Shown piece by piece: positions 1 through 8,766 of a stretch of DNA of 64,000 nucleotides. The notes below the pieces were generated by a model. It saw only the letters and a program-made list of their open reading frames with translations. It ran no database searches and was not told the DNA's origin. Origin of the DNA: Rhizobium sp. WYCCWR10014. Lineage in GTDB: Bacteria > Pseudomonadota > Alphaproteobacteria > Rhizobiales > Rhizobiaceae. A program made the translations under genes and the position numbers. The first letter of the stretch is position 1. Each line of letters begins with the position of its first letter. The stretch lies in contig NZ_LXFU01000027.1 of the NCBI RefSeq assembly GCF_001657485.1, forward strand, positions 62,001 to 126,000. The letters are read 5' to 3'.

Positions 1-1286
1 CCGCCATGAAGGAAGCCGGCGCCGATATCGTCATTGCGCTCTCGCATTCCGGCATCGACGGCAGCGCACCGTCCGAAAAGATGGAGAACGCCTCGCTGCA
101 TCTCGCCGCCGTCGACGGGATCGACGCGATCTTCACCGGCCACCAGCACCTCGTCTTCCCCGGCCCGAAGAGCTGGGACGGTGTGGCCAATGCCGACCCC
201 GTCAAGGGCACGCTGCACGGCAAGCCCGCCGTGATGGCCGGCTTCTGGGGCTCGCATCTCGGCCTTATCGACCTGCTGCTCGAAAAGGACGGCAATAGCT
301 GGAAGATCGTCGATTTCACCTCGGAAGCACGGCCGATCTTCCATCGCGACGACAAGAAGAAGGTGGTTGCCGACTACGCCGACAAGAAGGACGTGGTCGA
401 GGCCGCCAAAGCCGAGCATGAGGCAACGCTTGCCTATGTCCGCACCCCGGTCGGCAAGACCTCCGCACCGCTCTATTCCTACTTCGCACTGGTCGCCGAC
501 GATCCCTCCGTTCAGGTCGTCAGCCAAGCTCAGACCTGGTACATCAAGCAGATGCTCGCCGACACCGAGTTCAAGGACCTGCCGGTTCTTTCGGCGGCGG
601 CCCCCTTCAAGGCCGGCGGTCGCGGCGGCGCCGATTACTACACCGATGTTCCGGCCGGCGATATCGCCATCAAGAACGTCGCCGACCTCTATCTCTATCC
701 GAACACGGTGCAGGCTGTGGCTATCACCGGCGCCCAGGTGAAGAATTGGCTCGAAATGTCAGCCGGCATGTTCAATCACATCGAGGCCGGCTCGAAGGAT
801 GCAGCGTTGCTCAACAACGACTTCCCGTCCTACAATTTCGACGTCATCGACGGTGTCACCTACCAGATCGACCTGTCGCAGCCGCCGAAATATGATTCGT
901 CCGGCAAGCCGGTCAATCCGGACGCCAACCGCATCCAGAACCTCGCCTTCAACGGCAAGCCGATCGATCCGGCTCAAAAGTTCGTCGTCGTCTCGAACAA
1001 CTACCGCGCCGGCGGCGGCGGCAATTTCCCTGAGATCACTGCGGACAAGGTGATCTTCCAGGCGCCGGATACCAACCGTGACGTCATCGTGCGCTATATC
1101 CATGATCAGGGTACGATCAATCCGTCGGCCGACGCAAACTGGAGCTTCAAGCCGCTCCCGGGCACGACCGCGACCTTCGAAAGCGGCCCGAAGGCGAAAC
1201 AGTTCCTCGCCGAGGTCAAGAGCGTCAAGATCGAGGATGCCGGCGAAGGGGCCGACGGTTTCTCGAAATTCAGGCTGGTTCTTTAG
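1..1286 (+). CDS. cpdB: 2',3'-cyclic-nucleotide 2'-phosphodiesterase/3'-nucleotidase, C-terminal part
   Basis: This reading frame is open at the left window edge, so only the C-terminal part of about 427 residues is visible. It begins inside the metallophosphoesterase domain, where the metal-ligand motif TGHQH is visible at about residue 45. From about residue 150 it continues into the 5'-nucleotidase C-terminal substrate-binding domain, with the family-typical NNYRAGGGGNFP stretch near residue 330. Enzymes of this family hydrolyse 2',3'-cyclic nucleotides and 3'-nucleotides in the periplasm to scavenge phosphate and nucleosides. The signal peptide lies outside the window. A strong hairpin follows the stop codon. 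UshA-type 5'-nucleotidases share the domain order, so CpdB is a family-level call. Confidence 0.88.
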   Translation, partial: AMKEAGADIVIALSHSGIDGSAPSEKMENASLHLAAVDGIDAIFTGHQHLVFPGPKSWDGVANADPVKGTLHGKPAVMAGFWGSHLGLIDLLLEKDGNSWKIVDFTSEARPIFHRDDKKKVVADYADKKDVVEAAKAEHEATLAYVRTPVGKTSAPLYSYFALVADDPSVQVVSQAQTWYIKQMLADTEFKDLPVLSAAAPFKAGGRGGADYYTDVPAGDIAIKNVADLYLYPNTVQAVAITGAQVKNWLEMSAGMFNHIEAGSKDAALLNNDFPSYNFDVIDGVTYQIDLSQPPKYDSSGKPVNPDANRIQNLAFNGKPIDPAQKFVVVSNNYRAGGGGNFPEITADKVIFQAPDTNRDVIVRYIHDQGTINPSADANWSFKPLPGTTATFESGPKAKQFLAEVKSVKIEDAGEGADGFSKFRLVL

Positions 1287-1303
1287 GCGGAAGACAATAC
1301 CAG

Positions 1304-1328
1304 CGAAGGCGCGGCACCCGCGCCTTCG
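1304..1328. terminator. Bidirectional hairpin between convergent genes
   Basis: A perfect 11-bp stem (1304-1314 with 1318-1328) closes a three-base CAC loop. It sits between the cpdB stop and the stop codon of the convergent LysR gene, which begins at the very next base. No long U-tract follows on either strand, so it may work as a symmetrical terminator or as an mRNA 3'-end stabiliser. Confidence 0.6.
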
Positions 1329-2297
1329 TCATTCGGCTGCGAGCGGTGTACCAGCTTCTTGGAGTTCCGCTATCTGAGCATGGAAATCGGCTTGGCTCGG
1401 GCAGGCGGAAAGCCGCGAGCGGAACGCGTCGATCATCCAGGTGGCGGCAGGTCCGGGCGGGTTGGCGAGCTGACGCACCGAATATATCGGATACTCCCCC
1501 TGTTCGTAGGCATCCAGATCGAGATGAACGAGCCTGCCGCTCGTCAGATCGTCATGAATCACGGAAGCCGGGAGGCCGCCCCAGCCAAGGCCGGCCTTGA
1601 GGAGCTGGTGCTTCGTCGCAATATCGCTGACACGCCATGTCTTGTAGGAGAGAACGTTGAAATCGCGCCCCTTCGTTCGTCCCGACGCATCGGTGACGAC
1701 GAGTTGCACTTCCTCGCGCACGTCGCCGAGCGTCAGCGGCCGGCCGATTCCGGCAAGCGGGTGGTTATGCGCGGCAACCGGCAACATGAAGGAATGACCG
1801 ATACGCTCCGTGACAATCGAATCGTCCTGCTTGACGACTGCGCCGCCAATCCCGATCGTCGCCTTGCCGCTGAGGACGAGATCCATGACCATTCCGAGCT
1901 CACCGACATTGAGGCTTAACGAAACGGATGGAAACATCTCCCGGAATTCGCGGAGGACGTCCACCAGGGCTCGCGAAGGCACCATGACACTGATGGCGAC
2001 GGAAACCTCCGCTTCGAGCCCTTCCCTCAGGCTCTTGACGCGCGCCCGCATGACTTGCAGATCGCCCAGAATGCGCCGCGCATCCTCCAGCATCGCCTTG
2101 CCCGCCTCCGTCAGCTTCGGCTGACGTGCGCCGGAACGCTCGAAAAGCGGCACTTCGAGCTGCGCCTCCAGATTGGCGATCGTATAGCTGACGACCGACT
2201 GTGCACGGTTCAACACCCGCGAAGCGGCCGAAAAGCTGCCGGTCTCGGCAACGGTCAGAAACACCTGCAATTGGTCCAGAGTCGGGTTCGGCAGCAT
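1329..2297 (-). CDS. LysR family transcriptional regulator
   Basis: A 322-residue LysR-type regulator. The N-terminal winged helix (about residues 5-65, FSAASRVLNRAQSVVSYTI) is followed by a LysR substrate-binding domain from about residue 90. It is divergent from the azoreductase gene at 2437, with 139 bp between the two starts, and this is the usual arrangement for a LysR regulator controlling its neighbour. The shared region carries repeated ATCGATAG/TTCGATAG-like elements that could be its binding sites. The effector is not evident; quinones or azo compounds are a guess from the neighbour. Confidence 0.88.
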   Translation of the reverse strand: MLPNPTLDQLQVFLTVAETGSFSAASRVLNRAQSVVSYTIANLEAQLEVPLFERSGARQPKLTEAGKAMLEDARRILGDLQVMRARVKSLREGLEAEVSVAISVMVPSRALVDVLREFREMFPSVSLSLNVGELGMVMDLVLSGKATIGIGGAVVKQDDSIVTERIGHSFMLPVAAHNHPLAGIGRPLTLGDVREEVQLVVTDASGRTKGRDFNVLSYKTWRVSDIATKHQLLKAGLGWGGLPASVIHDDLTSGRLVHLDLDAYEQGEYPIYSVRQLANPPGPAATWMIDAFRSRLSACPSQADFHAQIAELQEAGTPLAAE

Positions 2298-2436
2298 CTT
2301 CTATCCATTCCATCGATAGTTTCGATCGACATTATCACCGTTTTTTCGATAGCAGGCCAGACCTATTTTCCTCATCGAGACTGCGGCTCACCTCCCAGCA
2401 ACGGGCCGTCAATTCCCATTCGAAAGGAAATGCACC

Positions 2437-3051
2437 ATGTCGTCCATCCTTCTTCTGACGTCCAGCCCGCGTGCCGAATCGCTGTCGACGCCGATCGCCG
2501 TCGATCTCGCCGAAAAGCTGAAGAGCCAGAACCCGGGCAGCGTCATCGTTCGCCGCGACCTTGCCGCCAAGCCGCTGCCGCATATCGATGACCTCTTCAC
2601 CGGCGCGATCCGCAAGCCGGCCGAGGCCCGCACCGCTGAGGAAGCCGCAGCTGTCGAGACTTCCGACGAACTCGTCAACGAACTGCTCGCTGCCGATACG
2701 ATCGTCATCAGCACCGGCCTCATCAACTTCAATATCTATTCGTCGCTGAAGACCTGGATCGACAACGTTGCCCGTGCCGGCCTGACCTTCAAGTACACGG
2801 AAAGCGGCCCGGTCGGCCTCGCAACCGGCAAGAAGGTCTACGTGGTGCTCGCCTCGGGTGGCGTCTACTCGCAGGGCCCGGCCGCCCCCTTGAACCATGC
2901 CGTGCCGTACCTGAAGTCGGTTCTCGGCTTCCTCGGCATCAGCGACATCGAGACCATCTATGTCGAAGGCCTGGCCTTCGGTCCGGAAGCTGCCGAAAAG
3001 GCGATCGACGCCGCCAAGTCGCGCGTCCAGGAAATCGCACTGGCCGCCTGA
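2437..3051 (+). CDS. azoR: FMN-dependent NADH:quinone oxidoreductase / azoreductase
   Basis: A 204-residue flavodoxin-fold enzyme of the AcpD/AzoR family, of normal length. The N-terminus (SSILLLTSSPR) matches the FMN phosphate-binding loop, and residues about 90-105 (STGLINFNIYSSLKTWID) are the conserved AzoR segment. These homodimeric cytoplasmic enzymes reduce quinones and azo compounds by two electrons with NADH. The start is backed by AAAGGA eight bases upstream. A terminator hairpin with a U-run follows the stop. The divergent LysR gene probably regulates it. Confidence 0.92.
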   Translation: MSSILLLTSSPRAESLSTPIAVDLAEKLKSQNPGSVIVRRDLAAKPLPHIDDLFTGAIRKPAEARTAEEAAAVETSDELVNELLAADTIVISTGLINFNIYSSLKTWIDNVARAGLTFKYTESGPVGLATGKKVYVVLASGGVYSQGPAAPLNHAVPYLKSVLGFLGISDIETIYVEGLAFGPEAAEKAIDAAKSRVQEIALAA

Positions 3052-3075
3052 TCGGCTCTTCAACGCTCCCATGGA

Positions 3076-3101
3076 ACGGTCGGCCTTTGCCGGCCGTTTT
3101 T
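3076..3101 (+). terminator. Rho-independent terminator of azoR
   Basis: A 9-bp stem with one G-T pair (3076-3084 with 3089-3097) closes a CTTT loop and is followed by five T residues on the plus strand. It lies 25 bases after the azoR stop and directly abuts the stop codon of the convergent TetR gene. Confidence 0.8.
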
Positions 3102-3676
3102 CATTTGTCGATATCGGCGACAAAATCCCGGACCGTCGCCAGGATTTCAGCCGAGAGCTTTTCATCGGACGAAATCCGGGCAAGGCCGACGCCACCGGCC
3201 ATCATCGCGAAGGCCATGATTGCCTTGCGCCGTCTTTCTCCTTCGTCCGCTCCCGCAGCCTTGCTCGCCAGTGACGCGAAATTCCGCCTGAGCCCGTCCG
3301 TCGCAATCCCCCGCGCCTTCTCGCCGCTGCGTGATATATCGGAGATCAGCGCGGCAAAAGGGCAGCCCTCACCGGGATTGTCGCGATGATAGGCGCTCAC
3401 ATAACGATCGGCGACATCGGCGGCCGTCATCTCCGCCGGGTTCACCCCCTCGGCCTCCAGCTTGCGTCCCCATGAATCGAAAGCGGACTGGATCGCCTCG
3501 GCGACCAGATCGTCGCGGGAGGCGAAATGCTTGTAGAAGCCGCCGACGGTCAATCCGGCTTCCTTCATCAGGTCGGCGACGCCAATACCTTCGAGCCCCT
3601 CCTCGCGCAGCCGCTTCGACGCGGTCTCGACAATCTTCTCGTGCGTCTTCTGTTTTTCCATCTGCGAACGGCCCAT
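3101..3676 (-). CDS. TetR family transcriptional regulator
   Basis: A TetR-type repressor of 191 residues with an N-terminal helix-turn-helix (GLTVGGFYKHFASRDDL) and a C-terminal ligand domain. I chose the ATG at 3676 because GGGGAGAT stands seven bases before it. The longer frame to 3724 would run through an inverted repeat that looks like the operator. The gene is divergent from the short-chain dehydrogenase at 3785, its likely target. The inducer is unknown. Confidence 0.88.
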   Translation of the reverse strand: MGRSQMEKQKTHEKIVETASKRLREEGLEGIGVADLMKEAGLTVGGFYKHFASRDDLVAEAIQSAFDSWGRKLEAEGVNPAEMTAADVADRYVSAYHRDNPGEGCPFAALISDISRSGEKARGIATDGLRRNFASLASKAAGADEGERRRKAIMAFAMMAGGVGLARISSDEKLSAEILATVRDFVADIDK

Positions 3677-3710
3677 CGGAAATCTCCCCGGCACTGCCTC
3701 TTGACTCATG

Positions 3711-3754
3711 TAGATTATAATCATAATCCTTATAGATAACGATCATAATCTAGA
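3711..3754. promoter_or_regulatory. Putative TetR operator between divergent genes
   Basis: An inverted repeat with 12-base arms matching at 11 positions (3711-3722 against the reverse complement of 3741-3752, consensus TAGATTATRATC), separated by 18 bases. The same region also holds ATCATAATC twice in direct orientation, about 22 bp apart. It is much more AT-rich than its surroundings and lies between a TetR gene and its divergent dehydrogenase, so it probably carries both promoters and the repressor site. Confidence 0.6.
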
Positions 3755-3784
3755 TCGTTGCCAATTCCAAGAGGAGCATGAATC

Positions 3785-4561
3785 ATGCGTCTAAGAAACA
3801 AGGTCGCCCTGATTACGGGCGGAAACAGCGGCATCGGTCTTGCGACCGCCAGGGTCTTCATCGACGAAGGTGCCAAGGTGGTGATCACCGGCCGCAACCC
3901 GGAAACGCTAGCGGCTGCCGAAAAGGCGCTTGGCGCCGGCGTGCTGGCGCTGAAGGTCGATGTCACCGATGCCGCTGCCACCGAGAGGGCGTTTGCGGAA
4001 GCCGCCGGAAAGGTCGGCAAGTTCGACATCGTCTTCGCCAATGCCGGCATCGGCGGCGCGACGCCGCTCGGCGAGACATCACCGGCGCAGTTCAACCAGA
4101 TCATCAGCACCAATCTCACGGCGGTTTTCTTCACGGTGCAATCAGCCCTGCCGCATCTCAATGACGGCGCTTCGGTGATCCTCAACGGTTCGGTGCATGC
4201 CGTGCTCGGCGCTCCCGGCTGGTCGGCCTATGCGGCGACCAAGGCGGCAGTCCGGGCAATGACGCGCAATATGGCATCCGAACTCGCGCCGCGCGGCATC
4301 CGCGTCAATCAGGTAACGCCCGGCGGCACCAGGACGCCGATCTGGTCGCCGATGGCCCAGACGGAAGACGCCATGTCGGCGCTTGAGGCCCGCATCGGCG
4401 GGATGAGCCCGCTCGGCCGCATGAGCGAAGCCGACGAAATCGCCAAGGCGGCGCTCTATCTGGCCTCGGATGATTCGGCCAATGTCACCGGCATCGAGAT
4501 CACCGTCGACGGCGGCATGACGAGCGCGCCATCCGGCGCCAAGATCTTCCGCGCTGCCTGA
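3785..4561 (+). CDS. SDR family oxidoreductase
   Basis: A 258-residue classical short-chain dehydrogenase. It has the Rossmann nucleotide motif TGGNSGIG near residue 12, the NAG motif near residue 88, the catalytic Ser in LNGSVHA and the YxxxK pair in YAATKAA. The C-terminal ITVDGGMTS stretch is typical. The start follows GAGGAG with good spacing. The substrate cannot be read from sequence. The gene is expressed away from a TetR regulator with an operator-like inverted repeat between them, so it is probably induced by a small molecule. Confidence 0.9.
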   Translation: MRLRNKVALITGGNSGIGLATARVFIDEGAKVVITGRNPETLAAAEKALGAGVLALKVDVTDAAATERAFAEAAGKVGKFDIVFANAGIGGATPLGETSPAQFNQIISTNLTAVFFTVQSALPHLNDGASVILNGSVHAVLGAPGWSAYAATKAAVRAMTRNMASELAPRGIRVNQVTPGGTRTPIWSPMAQTEDAMSALEARIGGMSPLGRMSEADEIAKAALYLASDDSANVTGIEITVDGGMTSAPSGAKIFRAA

Positions 4562-4568
4562 ATGAGTT

Positions 4569-5840
4569 TCAGCTGAGCTTGACCACGCCGGAGCGGCCGA
4601 CGACGCAGTTGCGGCCGCTCTTCTTTGCCGCGTAGAGCCTGCCGTCGGCAGCCGTCAGCACGGCAGTGAAATCGACGCCGTCCTCATCGGCAGTCGCAAC
4701 GCCGATGCTGACCGTGATCGGCCTGTCATCCGGCGTCTTGACGCTGGTTGCGATCGTCCAGCGCAGGCGCTCGGCAAGCAGCAGACCTTCCTCGTGGTCG
4801 GTGCCCGGACAGACGGCAACGAATTCCTCGCCGCCGAAGCGGAAGACGCGGTCGCTGGAACGCAGCGTTGTACCGAGCCGAGCGGCGATCGCTTTCAGCA
4901 CCTCGTCGCCCTGGAGATGACCGTAGCCGTCATTGACATCCTTGAAGTGATCGGCGTCGATAATGAGGACGGTGGCGAATGACCCCTGCTTCATTGCCTC
5001 GAGCAGCATCAGCGGCGCTTCCATTTCCATGCGCGTCCGATCGTAGACACCGGTGAGCATGTCGCGGCCGGTGCGCTCCAGCAGATCGTTGTAGCGCTCG
5101 CGGAACGTCAGGTCACCGAATACGTCGCTGATCGAACGTGCGGACCCGGCTGCGCCGATACGGCGAATACGATATTCATAGAATGCGAACATCGCCGCGT
5201 AGAGGCAGACGGCAAGCATTTTCGCCTTCCATCCACCCCAGAATGCGGCGATCGGCACATCCAGGAAGTAATGCAGCGCGGCGAAGAAGCCGATCTGGTC
5301 GAAGGTCAGCAGCACGAAGCCCGAAATCAGGAAACGCAGGACGACGCGGCGGCGGAAGAAATCGCCGAGTTTTTCATAAAGCAGGATGATGCCGAGCGAA
5401 TCGACATAGAGCAGCGCCGTGCCCCAGACCATCAGCCAGCCCATCTCCTTGAGGAAATCAACGTCGGGTGTGTGGTTGGTCGATATCTGCAGTGGCTGGT
5501 GCAACTGCAGGACCCAGGCAATACCGACGGTGAGCAGGTTGCCGAGGAAGAGGCCATAGATCGGCTGGCGAACCGTAGCGGCATCTTCCTGCAGGTAAAG
5601 CATCAGGATCATCATCAGCTTGCCGGAGAAGAAGACGGATGAGCCCGGCGACACATCCCCGAACGGCAGCGAGACATAGAAGACCGCCGCCAGATAGGTC
5701 TCCATGAAATGCATGACGCCGAGCGCCGTCAGGAAAACCCCGAGACCGAGCCGGTGACGGAAATGCAGAAGCGTCACCATCAGCACGAAATAGGCGATGG
5801 CTTCGACGACGAAGAGAGCGAGGTTGAGTGTCTCCATCAT
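4569..5840 (-). CDS. Membrane-anchored diguanylate cyclase (GGDEF)
   Basis: A 423-residue protein. About six hydrophobic segments fill residues 5-225, and a GGDEF domain covers about 255-420. The active-site motif is GGEEF (336-340). The product-inhibition I-site RSSD (327-330) lies exactly five residues before it, so the enzyme should make cyclic di-GMP and be feedback-inhibited. No EAL domain is present. The membrane part is not a recognisable MHYT or MASE1 sensor to my eye. It is convergent with the dehydrogenase, seven bases from its stop. Two adjacent ATG codons (5840, 5837) both follow GAGG. Confidence 0.9.
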   Translation of the reverse strand: MMETLNLALFVVEAIAYFVLMVTLLHFRHRLGLGVFLTALGVMHFMETYLAAVFYVSLPFGDVSPGSSVFFSGKLMMILMLYLQEDAATVRQPIYGLFLGNLLTVGIAWVLQLHQPLQISTNHTPDVDFLKEMGWLMVWGTALLYVDSLGIILLYEKLGDFFRRRVVLRFLISGFVLLTFDQIGFFAALHYFLDVPIAAFWGGWKAKMLAVCLYAAMFAFYEYRIRRIGAAGSARSISDVFGDLTFRERYNDLLERTGRDMLTGVYDRTRMEMEAPLMLLEAMKQGSFATVLIIDADHFKDVNDGYGHLQGDEVLKAIAARLGTTLRSSDRVFRFGGEEFVAVCPGTDHEEGLLLAERLRWTIATSVKTPDDRPITVSIGVATADEDGVDFTAVLTAADGRLYAAKKSGRNCVVGRSGVVKLS

Positions 5841-6075
5841 GAGACCTCAGCTCCGGACGTTCGACCTCCTGCTAGCGCGGCGATCGCGACAGCGAATCCT
5901 TTGATCAATCGTCCGAAACAGTCAAACACGAGGGTTTCCTGCAAATCCTGCAGGCGATACCTTTCACCGCAATCCTTTAAGATTGCGTGAGTGAGATTGC
6001 GCCCGTCGGAGGGCAACCGGGTCACACACAGGAATGGTTGCAGCCGGCATCAAGGACCTATGCCCGGATCCCGAT

Positions 6076-6402
6076 TCAAACCTGACGGAGCTTCTCGCCG
6101 TCGCCAAAGAGCGACGAACCATGCTGATCGATGATCTGCTGCGCCTTGCGTACCGTGCATTCGAGCGCGTCATCGGAGGAGGAAAACAGATCGGCGCGGA
6201 TGAAATTGCGCACCAGCACCTCGTCGCCGACCTTCTTTTCGATGCGGCCGGCAAGGCGATACTGACCGCCTTCCTTGCGTGGCTCGGCATAGATCGTGCA
6301 ATCGCCGTAAAGCTGCGGCTCGCCGGAAGGGCCTGCCGCCTCCGAAGCCGGTTTGCCGCCGCCGGAGAACATCGAAAAGATATTTGAAATGAACGAAGCC
6401 AT
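6076..6402 (-). CDS. HlyU family protein
   Basis: A 108-residue cytoplasmic protein. The segment from about residue 33 (YGDCTIYAEP...GGQYRLAGRI...NFIRADLFSS...AQQIIDQHG) matches the HlyU family, named after a Vibrio haemolysin activator. In rhizobia the family is widespread and its role is largely unassigned. The N-terminal 30 residues are glycine-rich and low in complexity. The gene lies 37 bases downstream of ilvA on the same strand and could be co-transcribed with it. Transcriptional regulation is the family label only; no DNA-binding motif is obvious. Confidence 0.75.
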   Translation of the reverse strand: MASFISNIFSMFSGGGKPASEAAGPSGEPQLYGDCTIYAEPRKEGGQYRLAGRIEKKVGDEVLVRNFIRADLFSSSDDALECTVRKAQQIIDQHGSSLFGDGEKLRQV

Positions 6403-6439
6403 GCTCCGCCTTTAGCACGACCGTATCGCTGTCGCCAAG

Positions 6440-7690
6440 TCAAATGATCAGATTGGCGAGGATCTCGTTTTCGGTGATATCCTCGTAACCCATGCCGGCT
6501 GCTTCGAAATTTCCGATCAGCCGGGCGAAATTCTCCGGCGCCTTGGTTTCGATGCCAATCAGGATCGAGCCGAAGTTGCGCGCCGATTTCTTCAGATATT
6601 CGAAGCGGGCGATATCGTCGTCAGGGCCGAGCAGATTGAGGAAATCCCGGAGCGCACCGGGGCGCTGGGCGAGCCGCAGGATGAAGTATTTCTTCAGCCC
6701 TGCGTAACGCATGGCTCTTTCCTTTACGTCAGGCAGACGCTCGAAATCGAAATTTCCGCCGGAGACGACGGCGACGATGGTCTTGCCGCGGATCGCCTGG
6801 CGATCCATCGCGGCGATCGCCGTCAGCGACAATGCGCCGGCCGGCTCCAGCACGACGCCCTCGACATTCAGCATCTCCTGAATGGTGACGCAGATGGCGT
6901 TCTCCGGCATCAATTGCACTTGGCTTGCCGGGAACTCACGAAGAGCGGCGAAATTGAGGTCGCCGATCCGGGCGACTGCAGCGCCATCGACGAAATTGTC
7001 GACCTTGGGAAGCGTCGTCACCTTGCCCGCCTCGATGCTGCGCTTAAGGCTCGGCGCGCCGGCTGGCTCAGTGAAGACGAAAGCCGATTTCGGCACGGTG
7101 CCGTTGAGATAACCGGTGATGCCGGCGGCAAGTCCGCCGCCGCCAACCGGCAGGACGACCATGTCCGGCACTGTTCCTTCCGGCAGTTGTTGCATGATTT
7201 CGGCGGCGACGGTTGCCTGGCCTTCGATGATGTCGGCATGGTCGAAGGGCGGCACCATGACGCCGCCGACCGCCTCCACATGTTCGCGCGCGGCCTGGTA
7301 GCACTGGTCGAAGAAGTCGCCGAACAGCCGGATGGTGATGAATTCAGCGCCGAACATGCGGGTCTTGTCGATCTTCTGCTGCGGTGTCGTTACCGGCATG
7401 AAGACGACGCCCGGCACGCCGAAATGACGGCAGACGAAGGCAAAGCCCTGGGCGTGATTACCGGCCGAGGCGCAGACGAAGGTCTTGCCGGCAGCACCCT
7501 GCCCGATCGCCTTGCGGAAGAAATTGAAGGCGCCGCGGATCTTGTAGGAGCGCACCGGCGACAGATCCTCGCGCTTCAGCCAGATATCGGCACCGTAGCG
7601 GGCCGACAAATGATCGTTGAGCTGCAACGGCGTTGCCGGAAACAGGCTGCGCATTGCCTCTTCGGCGCTTTCGACATCAAGTCTCGTCAC
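6440..7690 (-). CDS. ilvA: Threonine ammonia-lyase (threonine dehydratase)
   Basis: A 416-residue PLP enzyme that deaminates threonine to 2-oxobutyrate, the first committed step to isoleucine. The PLP lysine lies in SYKIRGAFN near residue 50, the phosphate-binding loop is VGGGGLAAG near residue 183, and an ACT-like regulatory domain occupies about 330-416 (FILRLAQRPGALRDFL). The frame opens with a GTG at 7690 and has no clear ribosome-binding site. An ATG at 7654 is an alternative, but it would remove residues normally present. The HlyU-like gene follows. Confidence 0.92.
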   Translation of the reverse strand: MTRLDVESAEEAMRSLFPATPLQLNDHLSARYGADIWLKREDLSPVRSYKIRGAFNFFRKAIGQGAAGKTFVCASAGNHAQGFAFVCRHFGVPGVVFMPVTTPQQKIDKTRMFGAEFITIRLFGDFFDQCYQAAREHVEAVGGVMVPPFDHADIIEGQATVAAEIMQQLPEGTVPDMVVLPVGGGGLAAGITGYLNGTVPKSAFVFTEPAGAPSLKRSIEAGKVTTLPKVDNFVDGAAVARIGDLNFAALREFPASQVQLMPENAICVTIQEMLNVEGVVLEPAGALSLTAIAAMDRQAIRGKTIVAVVSGGNFDFERLPDVKERAMRYAGLKKYFILRLAQRPGALRDFLNLLGPDDDIARFEYLKKSARNFGSILIGIETKAPENFARLIGNFEAAGMGYEDITENEILANLII

Positions 7691-7929
7691 GGGCGTGGTC
7701 CATTCTCACGTTAGCCACCGCCGCTATGGCATAGGCCGACCGGCAAAAGAAAGCCCGTTTCGGCCATTTCCAGTTCGCTCCCGCATCGGTTTCACTCCGC
7801 GGGGGCCGGGTTCGCCGCTGGGGACCGGTTTTGCTCCCGGGGAAGGCCTTTCTTAAGCCAATCGCCAAATTGGCGGCACATGAACTGATTTTAACTGTCA
7901 ATAAAAAGGACGGCCACTAATATGAAGCT

Positions 7930-8304
7930 ATGATGACATTCAAATTCGCAAGACCGCTCGCCTGGCTACTGCTGGCCTTCATCATCTTCGTCACCGTTTC
8001 GCCGATCGGAGAGAGGCCGAATACGGTCACGATGGTCGATGTCGACCGCGCGGTCGCCTATCTTCTCCTTGGCTTCGCCTTTGCGCTGGCCTATCCGAAA
8101 CAGTGGAAGATGGTCGCCATGCTGCTGATCGTCGGCGCATTCGCCATCGAATGGCTGCAATACTTCTCACCGACCCGCCATCCGCGCCTCCATGACGCAG
8201 GCGTCAAGGCAATAGGCACCGCCCTCGGGCTGCTGGCCGGCTGGGTGATCAACAGGTGGCGCGAGACCAAGGCGCCAAACCCGATTCCTTTCACAGAACG
8301 CTGA
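7930..8304 (+). CDS. VanZ-like membrane protein
   Basis: A 124-residue protein with about four hydrophobic segments (13-25, 44-58, 63-79, 98-112). It carries the VanZ-family signature near residues 79-100: a glutamate followed by LQYF, RHPRLHD and an alanine/glycine-rich helix. VanZ-like proteins are widespread inner-membrane proteins; the name comes from a teicoplanin resistance accessory gene and does not imply resistance here. Two in-frame ATGs (7930, 7933) are possible starts. Confidence 0.75.
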   Translation: MMTFKFARPLAWLLLAFIIFVTVSPIGERPNTVTMVDVDRAVAYLLLGFAFALAYPKQWKMVAMLLIVGAFAIEWLQYFSPTRHPRLHDAGVKAIGTALGLLAGWVINRWRETKAPNPIPFTER

Positions 8305-8314
8305 TTATCCCCGA

Positions 8315-8446
8315 TTAGAAGCCGCGCAACTGCACTGCCCAAATGAACAGTGGTATCGCAGCTATCGCAGTTCCCAGAACAAGCGCGACACTGGTCTTGA
8401 AGACTCGGATGCGCCGAGTCCTTGCCCCACTCCAATCGTAAACCAT
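8315..8446 (-). CDS. Small single-span membrane protein (43 residues)
   Basis: A short frame starting MVYDWSGARTRRIRVF and continuing into one hydrophobic helix of about 18 residues (SVALVLGTAIAAIPLFIW). A GGGAG ribosome-binding site lies seven bases before the ATG. A positively charged N-terminus followed by a single span suggests the N-in orientation. It is convergent with the VanZ-like gene. I do not recognise a family, and evidence for expression is only the start context and the clear transmembrane helix. Confidence 0.5.
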   Translation of the reverse strand: MVYDWSGARTRRIRVFKTSVALVLGTAIAAIPLFIWAVQLRGF

Positions 8447-8586
8447 CGTCTTACTCCCACAAGACAACACTTACTCAACCGCCGCGGCGCAATCCTTGCA
8501 CCGAAAAAGCCCTATGCAAGCAATAGCGCGCTTTTATCCACAATATACAGGCATAATACAAGCATATTCGAACGAGATTATGAAGG

Positions 8587-8634
8587 TGGTGCAGGCGACG
8601 GGGATCGAACCCGTATAGCCAAAGCCGAGGCATT
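8587..8634 (-). pseudogene. tRNA-Leu-like 3' half, possible integration scar
   Basis: On the minus strand these 48 bases form the 3' half of a class II (leucine-type) tRNA. They give the anticodon-stem 3' strand TGCC, a long variable arm, a perfect T-arm (ACGGG, loop TTCGATC, CCCGT), the acceptor strand CGCCTGC and an encoded ACCA. They match the 3' half of the intact tRNA-Leu(UAA) at 11611-11658 at about 40 of 48 positions, in opposite orientation. No normal D or anticodon arm precedes them. A GCAGGCG that could complete the acceptor stem occurs on the minus strand at 8701-8695, but it falls inside another hairpin. Duplicated tRNA 3' halves are typical attachment sites of genomic islands. 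Confidence 0.55.
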
Positions 8635-8766
8635 GCCGATGAGACCCGGTACACTTGACCGGCACCGGAACGGCTATGATCACGGTCAATGCAACGCCTG
8701 CTCGACGGCGAGCAGGTCAGCTCCCCACTCGCCGTCGTCGCGCAACAGCATCAAAATTATCCGCGT

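Noticed and set aside
8587..8701. A complete tRNA or tmRNA piece on the minus strand
   Set aside because: The T-arm and acceptor are convincing and a GCAGGCG occurs at a plausible 5' position, but no D-arm or anticodon arm folds between them and the 5' match belongs to another hairpin.
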